DNA from: Planctomycetota bacterium | Lineage (GTDB): Bacteria > Planctomycetota > J058 | Direction: 5' to 3' | Assembly (NCBI GenBank): GCA_023954375.1 | Contig: JAMLIC010000003.1 | Span: 186,001 to 250,000 of the forward strand | Length of the DNA stretch: 64,000 nucleotides | Shown here: positions 16,124 through 24,694 of the stretch, piece after piece | How the letters are laid out: each line of letters starts with the position of its first letter | Numbering within the stretch: position 1 is the first letter of the stretch | Position numbers and translations under genes: made by a program | Notes under the pieces: generated by a model | What the model was told of the DNA's origin: nothing | Databases searched by the model: none | The model's input: only the letters and a program-made list of their open reading frames with translations

Positions 16124-17251
16124 ATGACCGCGGCCCTCCTGAACCTCAAGGACCTCGACCGCGAGGGGCTGCGCGCCGCGCTGGCGGCGCGGGGGCACCC
16201 CGCGTACCGCGGCGACCAGGTGTTCCGCTGGGTGTGGCGGCGCCTCGCCGACTCGGTCGACGTGATGTCCGACCTCCCGGCGGCGCTGCGCGACGACCTG
16301 CGGGCGAGCGCGCGCCTGCCGCGGCTCGAGGCGACCGACGCCCGGGCCGCCGCCGACGGGACGATCAAGATGCTCCTCGCGCTCGAGGACGGGCGCGACG
16401 TCGAGTGCGTGATCATCCCCGAGGGCGAGCGCCGCACGCTCTGCGTCTCGACCCAGGTCGGCTGCGCCATGGGCTGCAGCTTCTGCCGCACGGCCACGAT
16501 GGGCCTCGTGCGCGACCTCGCCGCCTGGGAGATCACCGAGCAGGTGCTCGCCGCCGAGCGCGTGCTGGTCGCCCGCGGCGACGCGCGCGTGCTCAAGATG
16601 GGCCGCGGGCAGGGCGGGGAGGTCCATCGGCGGCTGACGAACCTCGTGTTCATGGGCATGGGCGAGCCCCTGCACAACATCGAGGCCACCGTCACCGCCC
16701 TGCGCGTCCTCACGGACGACGCGGGCCTGGCCTTCCCGCCCCGGCGGATCACCGTCTCGACCGTCGGCCTCGTCGAGCGGATCCCCGAGTTCCTCGAGCG
16801 CACCGGCGTGAACCTGGCGATCTCGCTCCACGCGCCCGACGACGAGGTCCGCGGCCGCCTCATGCCGGTCAACCGCCGGCACGACGTGGGCGAGATCTTC
16901 GACCTCCTGCGGACGCTCCCCCTGCCGCGCCGGCGCCGCGTGACGTTCGAGTACGTGCTCCTCGCGGGCGTGAACGACGAGCCCGCGCACGCGCGCACCC
17001 TCGCCCGCCGCTGCCGCGAGGTCCTCGACCGCGTGAAGGTGAACCTGATCCCGTTCAACCCGCACGAGGGCGCGCCCTACGCGCGCCCGACCCCCGAGCG
17101 CGTGGCCGCCTTCCAGGCCGCCCTGCAGGCGGGCGGCGTGGAGAACGTCACCGTCCGCCGCGCGCGCGGCGACGACATCCTCGCCGCGTGCGGACAGCTG
17201 GCGCTCGAGAAGCTCGCCGGCCGACGGAAGCTCCCGGCGGCCGGTCGCTGA
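16124..17251 (+). CDS. rlmN: 23S rRNA (adenine-2503-C2)-methyltransferase, radical SAM
   Basis: 375 residues. A radical-SAM enzyme that methylates C2 of A2503 in 23S rRNA and A37 of some tRNAs, using a methyl-cysteine intermediate. The iron-sulfur motif is C114-x3-C118-x2-C121 (GCAMGCSFCRT), followed by FMGMGEP, ISLHAPDDEVR and VNLIPFNP. C356 in the C-terminal GDDILAACGQL segment is the methyl-carrying cysteine. A short insertion rich in Gly/Arg precedes the FMGMGEP motif. All catalytic features are intact. Confidence 0.95.
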   Translation: MTAALLNLKDLDREGLRAALAARGHPAYRGDQVFRWVWRRLADSVDVMSDLPAALRDDLRASARLPRLEATDARAAADGTIKMLLALEDGRDVECVIIPEGERRTLCVSTQVGCAMGCSFCRTATMGLVRDLAAWEITEQVLAAERVLVARGDARVLKMGRGQGGEVHRRLTNLVFMGMGEPLHNIEATVTALRVLTDDAGLAFPPRRITVSTVGLVERIPEFLERTGVNLAISLHAPDDEVRGRLMPVNRRHDVGEIFDLLRTLPLPRRRRVTFEYVLLAGVNDEPAHARTLARRCREVLDRVKVNLIPFNPHEGAPYARPTPERVAAFQAALQAGGVENVTVRRARGDDILAACGQLALEKLAGRRKLPAAGR

Positions 17252-17264
17252 GCAGGCCGCGCCC

Positions 17265-19520
17265 CTACGAGCCCTGCCGCCTGCGGATCAGGTTCAGCGC
17301 CGAGCCGGCCTTGAACCACTCGATCTGCTCGGCCGTGAAGGTGTGCTTCACGGGCACCCGGTCCTCCGTCCCGTCCTGGTGCTTCAGGAGGAGGGTGAGC
17401 GGCTCGCCGGGCGTGAACGAGGTCAGGCCGAGGATCGAGACGCGGTCGTCCTCGCGCACCTTCTCGTAGTGGGCCGGGTCGACGAAGGTCAGCGGCAGGA
17501 CGCCCTGCTTCTTGAGGTTCGTCTCGTGGATGCGCGCGAAGCTGCGCACGACGACGGCCCGGCAGCCGAGGAAGCGCGGGCTCATGGCCGCGTGCTCACG
17601 CGACGAGCCCTCGCCGTAGTTCGAGTCGCCGACGACGATCCAGCCCTGACCGGCGGCCTTGTAGCGCTTGGCCAGGTCAGGGAACGACTTGCCCCGCGAG
17701 CCGTCGAGCGCGTCGACGCCCGTGCTGTCGCCGGTGAAGGCGTTGACGGCGGTGAGCAGGGTGTTGTCGCTGATGTTCTGCAAGTGGCCGCGGAACTTCA
17801 GCCACGGCCCGGCCGCCGAGATGTGGTCGGTCGTGCACTTGCCGCCCGCCTTGAGCAGCACGACCAGGTCTTCGAGGTCCTTGCCCTCCCAGGGCGCGAA
17901 CGGCTCGAGGAGCTGCAGGCGCTCGCTCGTGGGGGAGACCTTCACCTGCGTGTCCTTGCCGGCCGGCTCCGGCGCGACGTAGCCGGCGTCGCCGGCGGCG
18001 AAGCCCTTCGACGGGAGCTCGTCGCCGTACGGCGCCTCGAGCGTGACCCCCGCGCCGGGCAGCGGGTCGGTCATGGGGTTCCAGTCGAAGGTCCCCGAGA
18101 AGGCGTAGGCCGTGACCACCTCGGGGCTGGCGATGAACGCGTGCGTGCCCGGGTTCGCGTCGTTGCGGCTCTTGAAGTTGCGGTTGAAGCTCGTGATGAT
18201 CGAGTTCTTCTCGCCCTGCTGGATGTCCTCGCGCTTCCACTGGCCGATGCACGGCCCGCAGGCGTTGGCGAGCACGGTCGCGCCCACGTCGAGCAGGTCC
18301 TTGAGCTGCCCGTCGCGCTCGATCGTGGCGCGGATCTGCTCCGAGCCCGGGCTCACCAGCAGCGGCACCTTGGCCTTGAGGCCCTTGGCGCGCGCCTGGC
18401 GGGCGAGGCTGGCCGCGCGCGAGATGTCCTCGTAGGACGAGTTCGTGCACGAGCCGATGAGCGCGGCCTTGAGCTCGACCGGCCAGCCGTTCTTCTTCGC
18501 GTCCTCGCCCAGGCGCGACACCGGCCGGGCCAGGTCGGGCGTGTAGGGGCCGACGACGTGCGGCTCGAGCGTCGAGAGGTCGAGCTCGATCACCTGGTCG
18601 TAGCAGCGCCCCGGGTCCTGCTCGACCTCGGGGTCCGCGACGAGGAACGCGCGGTGCATCTCGGCCAGGGCCGCGACGTCGGCGCGGCCGGTGGCGCGCA
18701 GGTAGGTCGCCGTGCGCTCGTCGAAGGGGAAGACCGACGTGGTGGCGCCGACCTCGGCGCCCATGTTCGTGATCGTGGCCCGGCCCGTGAGGCTGATCGA
18801 GCGCACGCCGGGGCCGAAGTACTCGATGATCTTGTTCGTGCCGCCCTCGACCGTGAGGATCTCGGCCATCTTCAGGATCACGTCCTTGGGCGAGGTCCAG
18901 CCGGAGAGCTGGCCGGTGAGCCTCACGCCGATCAGGCGCGGGCAGAGCACCTCCCAGGGCAGGCCGACCATGGCGTCGACGGCGTCGGAGCCGCCCACGC
19001 CGACCGCCAGCATGCCCATGCCGCCGGCGTTGGGCGTGTGCGAGTCGGTGCCGATCATGAGGCCGCCCGGGAACGCGTAGTTCTCGAGCACGACCTGGTG
19101 GATGATCCCCGACCCCGGCTTCCAGAAGCCGATCCCGTAGCGGCGCGAGACCGACTCGAGGAAGTCGTAGACCTCGCGGTTGGTGGTCGTGGCCTCGCTC
19201 AGGTCCTTGGCCGCGCCGACGCGCGCCTGGATCAGGTGGTCGCAGTGGACCGTCGTGGGGACGGCGGCCTCGTCCTTGCCGGCGAGCATGAACTGCAGGA
19301 GCGCCATCTGCGCCGTCGCGTCCTGCATGGCGACGCGGTCGGGGTGCAGCTCGAGGAACGACGCGCCGCGCTCGGGCAGCGGGCCCTCGACGTCGCGCAT
19401 GTGCGCCCAGAGGACCTTCTCGGCCAGGGTCAGGGGACGGCCCAGCCGCTCGCGGGCGCGGGCGTGGCGGGCGGCCGACGACTGGTAGAGGGCCTCGATC
19501 CGGGCGGTGTCCTGGCTCAC
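17265..19520 (-). CDS. acn: Aconitate hydratase
   Basis: 751 residues. Isomerises citrate to isocitrate in the TCA cycle through a 4Fe-4S cluster. Cluster ligands are in [10 protein letters not shown] and ACGPCIGQW; substrate and fold motifs include [30 protein letters not shown] and [10 protein letters not shown] in the swivel domain. The length and sequence flavour resemble the mitochondrial-type aconitases of Bacteroidota and planctomycetes rather than the 900-residue AcnA. GTG 19520 is chosen because GAGGAGGA is positioned about 9 nt upstream, and TAGACT (minus, 19583-19578) can serve as -10 with a leader of about 50 nt. Confidence 0.94.
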   Translation of the reverse strand: MSQDTARIEALYQSSAARHARARERLGRPLTLAEKVLWAHMRDVEGPLPERGASFLELHPDRVAMQDATAQMALLQFMLAGKDEAAVPTTVHCDHLIQARVGAAKDLSEATTTNREVYDFLESVSRRYGIGFWKPGSGIIHQVVLENYAFPGGLMIGTDSHTPNAGGMGMLAVGVGGSDAVDAMVGLPWEVLCPRLIGVRLTGQLSGWTSPKDVILKMAEILTVEGGTNKIIEYFGPGVRSISLTGRATITNMGAEVGATTSVFPFDERTATYLRATGRADVAALAEMHRAFLVADPEVEQDPGRCYDQVIELDLSTLEPHVVGPYTPDLARPVSRLGEDAKKNGWPVELKAALIGSCTNSSYEDISRAASLARQARAKGLKAKVPLLVSPGSEQIRATIERDGQLKDLLDVGATVLANACGPCIGQWKREDIQQGEKNSIITSFNRNFKSRNDANPGTHAFIASPEVVTAYAFSGTFDWNPMTDPLPGAGVTLEAPYGDELPSKGFAAGDAGYVAPEPAGKDTQVKVSPTSERLQLLEPFAPWEGKDLEDLVVLLKAGGKCTTDHISAAGPWLKFRGHLQNISDNTLLTAVNAFTGDSTGVDALDGSRGKSFPDLAKRYKAAGQGWIVVGDSNYGEGSSREHAAMSPRFLGCRAVVVRSFARIHETNLKKQGVLPLTFVDPAHYEKVREDDRVSILGLTSFTPGEPLTLLLKHQDGTEDRVPVKHTFTAEQIEWFKAGSALNLIRRRQGS

Positions 19521-19577
19521 GTGGGGTGTCCTCCTCGCTCGCGCGCCCGCGGGGGGGCGGGGGGTCAAGAAGGGGAG

Positions 19578-19583
19578 AGTCTA
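19578..19583 (-). promoter_or_regulatory. Predicted -10 of the aconitase gene
   Basis: Minus strand TAGACT; start near 19571, giving a leader of about 50 nt before GTG 19520. Confidence 0.45.
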
Positions 19584-19636
19584 ACAGGGGCCGGGAGGCG
19601 CTGAAGACCCGTCGGCCGCGCCCGGGCTGCCGGCCG

Positions 19637-22600
19637 CTACGTGCGCTTCTTCTTGGTCGTGACGCGGCACTGGATCTTGGCCTCCTTGAAGAGGGCCTCC
19701 GCCTCGTCGACCTCCGCCTTGGTCCCCTTCTTGATCACCGGCACGACCGGCGACCGGCACAGGTCGCGGGCCTCGTCCTCGCTCATGCCGCGGACCCGCA
19801 TGATGATCTGCACGGCCGCGTCGCGCTTCGACGGCAGGCTCAGGCCCGAGACGACGAGGCCGAACTCGTCCTCGGCCTGCTGCTTCTTCCCGCGCGCGCC
19901 GCCGCCCGCCTTGGCGGCGGGCTTGGCCGCCTTGGTCGGCGCCGGGGCCGGTGGCGGGGCCTTCGGCTGCTCGACCTCCTCCGAGAGCCACAGCCCGCCC
20001 GCCGAGACGGACCGGTCGTCCTGGGCGGCGAACGGGTCGGCGCCCTGCGCCGCGGCGAACGGGTCGGCGCCCTGCGCCGCGGCGAACGGGTCGGCGCCCT
20101 GCGCCGCGGCGAACGGGTCGGCGGCCGCGGCGAACGGGTCCACGCCCATGGGAGGCGCGGCGAACGGGTCGGCCGCCCCCGGCGGCAGCGCGAACGGGTC
20201 AGCCGCCGCGCCGAAGGGGTCGGCGGGCTGGGCGGCGAACGGGTCGGCGAAGCCCGGCGCCGGAGCGGAGAACGGGTCGGCGGGAGCGGCGAACGGCCCG
20301 CGCGTCGGCGGGGCCGCGGGCCGACCCGGGGCGCCCCGACCCTGGCCGCCCGCGGCGGGCCGACCCTGAGGCGCCGCCGGCTTCTTCGGCGCCGGCTTCG
20401 GAGCCTTCTTCGTGCCGGCGCCGCTCCCCATCAGGTTCTCGAGCAGCGCCAGCGCCTCGGACGGGTCGAGCGGCTCCTCCTCGTCCTCCTCGGCGGGGGC
20501 CGCCGCGAACGGGTCGGGCGCGAAGCCAGCCGGCATGGCGAAGGGATCTGCGCCCGCAGGGGCGGCGAACGGATCACCGAGCGGGGCGCCGAACGGATCG
20601 GCGCCCGCGGGCGCACCGAACGGGTCGCCGAGCGGGGCGCCGAACGGGTCCCCCCCGGCGGGCGCCCCGAACGGGTCGCCGAGCGGGGCGCCGAACGGGT
20701 CGGCCCCGGCAGGCGCTCCGAACGGGTCGCCGAACGGGTCGGCCCCGGCAGGCGCCCCGAACGGGTCGGCCCCGGCAGGCGCCCCGAACGGATCGGCCCC
20801 GGCAGGCGCCCCGAACGGATCGGCCCCGGCGGGCGCCCCGAACGGATCCGCCCCGGCAGGCGCCCCGAACGGGTCGGCCCCGGCAGGCGCCCCGAACGGA
20901 TCGGCCCCGACGGGCGCCCCGAACGGGTCCGCCCCGGCAGGCGCCCCGAACGGGTCGGCGCCGACGGGCGCCCCGAACGGGTCCCCCGTGGCCGGGGCGA
21001 ACGGGTCGGCGGCGCCGGCCGCGGCGAAGGGCTCGGCCTGGTGGGCCGCGAACGGATCGTCGAACGGGTCGGGCGCGGCGACCTGCGGCGCGGCCGTCGG
21101 CGCCGGCCGGGGCGGCTCCGCGCGCGGGGGCGCCGCGGGGGCGCGCGCCGAGGGCCTGCGCGCCGGCGCGGGCTCGTCGGGGAGCGCCTGCGCCTCCTCG
21201 AGCAGGCGCTGCGCCTCGTCCGCCGACGGGCGGCGCGCCGCGTCCTTGTCGAGGCAGCGCATGACGACGTCGCGCAGCGCGGTCGGCAGCAGCGCCGGGT
21301 CGGCCGGCCGCGGGGGCGCGCCCGTCGCCAGCTTGTAGAGGACGGCGCCGAGCGAGTAGACGTCGGCCGCCGGGCTCGACGCCTCCACGCCGCCGCGGAC
21401 CACCTCGGGCGCCGTGAACGTCGCGAACGCCTCCGCGATCACCCGGCCGGCGCGCGACCAGGCGAGCAGGCGGCGCACGCCCTGCACCCGGCCGGGGGCC
21501 GCCATGAGCACGTTGGGGACGCACGGGTCGAGGAGCGTGACCGAGAGGCCCTCCTCGCCCGCGCCGACGCGCACGTTGCCCGGCTTGAGGTTGTTGTGGA
21601 CGAGCCCCGCCGCGTGGAGGTCGCGCAGCGTCCCGGCGACCTTCTCGCCGATCATCGCCACGACCGAGCCGGGCGTGTCGCCGCCGCGCATCTCGCGGAA
21701 GCGGTCGAGGTCGTCGCCCTCGACGTGCGCCGTGACGACGTAGGGGAACTCCTTGAGGTGCACGCCGAGGTGCAGGAGGCGCGGGAAGCCGCCCACGCCC
21801 GCGCGCGCCAGCTCGGCGAGCGGCTTGAGGCCCGGCCGCGGGTCGACGACGCGCACCGCGTCCCACAGGCACTTGACCACCGCCTCCTCGCCGGCCTCGC
21901 CCTCGGGGCGGTCGACGAGGAACACCGGGCCGCCGCCGCCCGCGCCGAGGATCGCCCTGGGCGGGTAGCGGCCGAGGTCGAACGGCGCGAAGCGCTCGGG
22001 GCTGAGGCTCGCGGCGACCTTGAGGTGCTCGAGCGCCGCGGGGAAGTCCTGCGAGAAGAGCTCGACCAGGAACAGGCCGTACTCGGCGGTCGCGCGGTCG
22101 GCGCCGAACGCCGCCGCCTCCCGGTAGTAGCGCTCGGCGGCCCGCGGGCCGACGAGCGGCAGGAGCGCGCCCGCGAGCTGCAGGGCCGCGTCGCCGTAGT
22201 CGGGCCCCTGCCAGTGGCTGCGGCGGAAGTCGCGCCGCGCGCGCCGCAGGACGTCGACCGCGCCGGGGGCCGGCTGCGCCATCGCGTCGGAGAGGCGGCC
22301 GACGGGCGTCGTCCCCAGCCGGTCGTGGATCTTCGCCACCGCGGCGGCCACGATCTTCGGCAGGTCGTGCCCCGAGATCGGCTTGCCCTTGAGGAGGTCG
22401 CTCTCGACCGCCTCCTCGGTCTCCTCGAGGCGGTCGGCGATGTCGAACAGCCACTCGCGGTTGGGCAGGACCTCGCCCGTCCGCTCCTGGTAGAGCGCGC
22501 GCCGCTCGCCGAGGTCGCGCAGGAGGGCCACCCGCTCGCGCCCCTCGTCGTCGCGCGAGGCGATCGCCCGCGCCTCGACGCGGTCGAGGCGCTCGGGGTC

Positions 22601-23296
22601 GGTCGCGTCGAGGTAGCGCGACCAGCTCGGGTGCCCGCGGACGACGTCCGTGAAGTGCCAGTGGAGCCCGTCGGCCAGCAGGTCCTGCCAGCAGCCGAAG
22701 CGGATGATCGGGTGCTCCTCCTCGAGCTGCGCGTGCTCGAGGAGCCCGCGCTGGATCGCCTCGGTGGCGCGCGCGGCGAGCTCGTGCGCGGGCACGACGG
22801 CGGCGGCGTCGAGGAGCTGCGCGAAGAGCTGCGGCCCGTCCATGTCGGGCAGGCCGAGGATCGACGTGCCGGCCTCGCGCGCCGTGTCGTAGTCGAGGAA
22901 GAAGCCGTCGAGGAAGTCGATGAACAGGCGCCCCTCGAGGCCGGACTCGGCCGCGAACGGGCCGCGCAGGTGCTCGCCGAAGGCCTCGCACAGGTCGCGG
23001 CCGTCGGCGGTCTCCATGGAGCCGACCAGCCAGGCCTGCTTGAGGCCGATCACGAGCGTCTGGAGGCTGCGCTCGAAGGCCTCCTCCAGCGCCCCCTTGA
23101 GCTCGTCGGGCCCGCCGAAGATGTGCGAGAGGTCCTCGAGCATCTCCTCGCGCGGGGTGTCCTGCAGCGCGTCGCCGTGCAGCGCGCGGACCCCCGCGGC
23201 GAGCGTCGCCAGGGCGAAGCGCAGGGCGTCGGAGCCGACGTCGGCGACCCCCGAGGCGCCGCGCGCGCCGCCGGACGCTGTGAAGTCGTGGGGCAT
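19637..23296 (-). CDS. Large pseudokinase with DPF repeats and L7/L12-like C-terminal domain
   Basis: 1219 residues. An alpha-helical N-terminal region (1-440) of unknown family ends in TPR-like helices. A kinase fold spans about 440-705 with a glycine loop (GAGGGGPVFLV) and K475, but the catalytic loop is HNNLKPGN (567-574, Asp replaced by Asn) and DFG is replaced by DPC (590-592), so it is very likely inactive. Then a low-complexity region (about 743-1130) carries some 30 DPF tripeptides, mostly in 9-residue GADPFGAPA units. The last 70 residues (FGLVVSGLSLPSKRDAAVQI, then RGMSEDEARDLC and VIKKGT) resemble the ribosomal L7/L12 C-terminal fold. No signal peptide. Start chosen from TAAGCT (minus, 23324-23319). 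Confidence 0.75.
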   Translation of the reverse strand: MPHDFTASGGARGASGVADVGSDALRFALATLAAGVRALHGDALQDTPREEMLEDLSHIFGGPDELKGALEEAFERSLQTLVIGLKQAWLVGSMETADGRDLCEAFGEHLRGPFAAESGLEGRLFIDFLDGFFLDYDTAREAGTSILGLPDMDGPQLFAQLLDAAAVVPAHELAARATEAIQRGLLEHAQLEEEHPIIRFGCWQDLLADGLHWHFTDVVRGHPSWSRYLDATDPERLDRVEARAIASRDDEGRERVALLRDLGERRALYQERTGEVLPNREWLFDIADRLEETEEAVESDLLKGKPISGHDLPKIVAAAVAKIHDRLGTTPVGRLSDAMAQPAPGAVDVLRRARRDFRRSHWQGPDYGDAALQLAGALLPLVGPRAAERYYREAAAFGADRATAEYGLFLVELFSQDFPAALEHLKVAASLSPERFAPFDLGRYPPRAILGAGGGGPVFLVDRPEGEAGEEAVVKCLWDAVRVVDPRPGLKPLAELARAGVGGFPRLLHLGVHLKEFPYVVTAHVEGDDLDRFREMRGGDTPGSVVAMIGEKVAGTLRDLHAAGLVHNNLKPGNVRVGAGEEGLSVTLLDPCVPNVLMAAPGRVQGVRRLLAWSRAGRVIAEAFATFTAPEVVRGGVEASSPAADVYSLGAVLYKLATGAPPRPADPALLPTALRDVVMRCLDKDAARRPSADEAQRLLEEAQALPDEPAPARRPSARAPAAPPRAEPPRPAPTAAPQVAAPDPFDDPFAAHQAEPFAAAGAADPFAPATGDPFGAPVGADPFGAPAGADPFGAPVGADPFGAPAGADPFGAPAGADPFGAPAGADPFGAPAGADPFGAPAGADPFGAPAGADPFGDPFGAPAGADPFGAPLGDPFGAPAGGDPFGAPLGDPFGAPAGADPFGAPLGDPFAAPAGADPFAMPAGFAPDPFAAAPAEEDEEEPLDPSEALALLENLMGSGAGTKKAPKPAPKKPAAPQGRPAAGGQGRGAPGRPAAPPTRGPFAAPADPFSAPAPGFADPFAAQPADPFGAAADPFALPPGAADPFAAPPMGVDPFAAAADPFAAAQGADPFAAAQGADPFAAAQGADPFAAQDDRSVSAGGLWLSEEVEQPKAPPPAPAPTKAAKPAAKAGGGARGKKQQAEDEFGLVVSGLSLPSKRDAAVQIIMRVRGMSEDEARDLCRSPVVPVIKKGTKAEVDEAEALFKEAKIQCRVTTKKKRT
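20533..21010 (-). repeat. 27-bp coding repeats encoding GADPFGAPA
   Basis: Units such as GCCCCGAACGGGTCGGC (plus strand) recur every 27 bp, sometimes 24 or 18 bp, with small changes between GGGTC and GGATC and between GCA and GCG. A second set of 30-bp units encoding ADPFAAAQG is at 20030-20120. The array is within the pseudokinase frame and every length change is a multiple of three. Confidence 0.85.
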
Positions 23297-23418
23297 GGGG
23301 ACCTTCAGGCAACGCACGAGCTTAGCCCCTCCGGCCGGGCCGGGCAAACGGCGGCGGCGAACATCGGCGGCGGTCATCGCGGCCTCCCGCCTCGTTTGAC
23401 ACGGCTCGGCGCGAAAGG

Positions 23419-23435
23419 TACGACCTCAGGTCGTA
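23419..23435. promoter_or_regulatory. Perfect 8-bp inverted repeat, putative operator
   Basis: TACGACCT-C-AGGTCGTA is a perfect dyad with a single central base. It lies in the divergent region between the pseudokinase and the cyclic-nucleotide-domain gene, and its right arm runs into the predicted -10 TAGCGT (23434-23439) of the latter. Position and symmetry fit a repressor site. Confidence 0.5.
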
Positions 23436-23450
23436 GCGTCCGGGGGGAGC

Positions 23451-24506
23451 ATGCCGAGGAAGGTCGTCGCCGCCGTCGAGCAGGTCCACGACTGCCCGAT
23501 CTTCAAGGTCGGCGACCGGATGACCCTCTCGCTCCCCGAGGTGGTCACCGACGAGAGCGACGCCATCTGCGCGATCGCCCTGGCCGACCTGCTCCCCTGG
23601 ACGATCAAGCTCACGGCGGGCGCGGGCGCGGCGGACAGCGTGCTCCTGTGCCGGGGCTGCCGCGGCGGGCGGGCGCAGGCCGGCTTCCAGCTGGAGAGCA
23701 TGGGCGAGGTCAAGCGCGACCCGCAGAAGACCCGCCGCCTCGTGTCGCTCCGGTCGATCCCGCTCTTCGCGTCGCTGCCCGACCGGCAGCTCGACAAGAT
23801 CAGCCCCATGATCCGCGACACCGAGCACGCGCCGGGCGAGCGGATCATCACCTACGGCGAGCCGGGCCGCGCCCTGTCGATCATCGTCAAGGGCCAGGTC
23901 GAGGTGCTCAAGCCGGGCGACGACGGGCAGGAGAAGCTGCTCGGGATCCTGTCGGTGGGCGAGTGCTTCGGCGAGATGTCGCTGCTCACGGGCGACCCGT
24001 GCAGCGCCACGATCCGCGCGCGCGACGAGGTCAAGACGCTCACGGTCCTCAAGGCCGACTTCGACGCGCTCCTGGCCAGGAACCCGGTGCTGAACCGCTA
24101 CTTCTCCAAGCTGCTCGCCCTGCGGCTCAACAAGCTCTCGAAGCAGTTCAGCGACGAGACGGGGAAGGCCGTCACGGGCAACCTGACGATGATCGGCCCG
24201 ACGGAGCTGATCCAGGCGATCACCGTGACCGCCCGCACCGGCGCCCTCAAGATCACCGAGGGCGCGCGCACGCTCGAGGTGTTCTTCCACGAGGGCCAGA
24301 TCTGGAGCCTGGGCGCCACCTGGACCGAGCCCGAGGAGGGGTTCTACGAGTTCCTCACCTGGACCTCGGGCCAGTTCGGCTTCGAGCCGGCCGAGCGGCC
24401 GGAGGGCGAGCGGAGCTTCTTCAAGGACACGACCTCGCTCCTGCTCGAGGGCATGCGGCGCCTCGACGACATCCAGTCGGGGCGGCTGCCGGTGCAGAAG
24501 GCCTGA
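23451..24506 (+). CDS. TIGR04076-like, cyclic-nucleotide-binding and DUF4388 regulator
   Basis: 351 residues in three modules. Residues 1-85 match the TIGR04076-type small domain (VEQVHDCPIFKVGDRM, then a CRGCRGG near 67-73). Residues 103-220 form a cyclic-nucleotide-binding barrel (PGERIITYGEPGRALSIIVKG, GECFGEMSLLTGDPCSATI); the phosphate cassette has Cys-Ser-Ala where an Arg usually binds the cyclic phosphate, so ligand binding is doubtful. Residues 242-340 are a DUF4388 domain (LIQAITVTARTGALKIT, then FHEGQIWSLG). No DNA-binding helix-turn-helix is seen. ATG 23451 has a GGGGGGAG ribosome site. The dyad just upstream suggests regulation. Confidence 0.8.
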   Translation: MPRKVVAAVEQVHDCPIFKVGDRMTLSLPEVVTDESDAICAIALADLLPWTIKLTAGAGAADSVLLCRGCRGGRAQAGFQLESMGEVKRDPQKTRRLVSLRSIPLFASLPDRQLDKISPMIRDTEHAPGERIITYGEPGRALSIIVKGQVEVLKPGDDGQEKLLGILSVGECFGEMSLLTGDPCSATIRARDEVKTLTVLKADFDALLARNPVLNRYFSKLLALRLNKLSKQFSDETGKAVTGNLTMIGPTELIQAITVTARTGALKITEGARTLEVFFHEGQIWSLGATWTEPEEGFYEFLTWTSGQFGFEPAERPEGERSFFKDTTSLLLEGMRRLDDIQSGRLPVQKA

Positions 24507-24694
24507 GGAGCTGTCCTCCCGCGCCGCGCCGGGCACGTCAGCCGATGAGCCCCTGGCGACCGGGTATCGCCCCCCAGGGCTAGCCACACCAGCACCTCGC
24601 GGACCGCGAGCAGACCCGCCAGCCCGCGGACGCCGGCGGCGAGCGCCGCGACGCCGATCCGGAAGGCGCCGGGCCCCGCGGCGGCGTCGCTCAC
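24344..24694 (-). pseudogene. Possible truncated duplicate following the membrane TPR gene
   Basis: A GTG at 24694 overlaps the stop of the membrane TPR gene in a GTGA junction. Its first 45 codons (AAAGPGAFRIGVAALAAGVRG) resemble the N-terminus of that same gene (RARAPGAFRVVAAALVAGVV). After about 50 residues the frame becomes non-protein-like and runs antisense into the neighbouring regulator. It looks like a degenerate 5' remnant of a duplicated gene rather than a functional protein. Confidence 0.3.

Noticed and set aside
19526..24583. Very long open frames antisense to the aconitase and pseudokinase genes
   Set aside because: GC-rich codon use leaves antisense frames open; the opposite strand has clear conserved domains.
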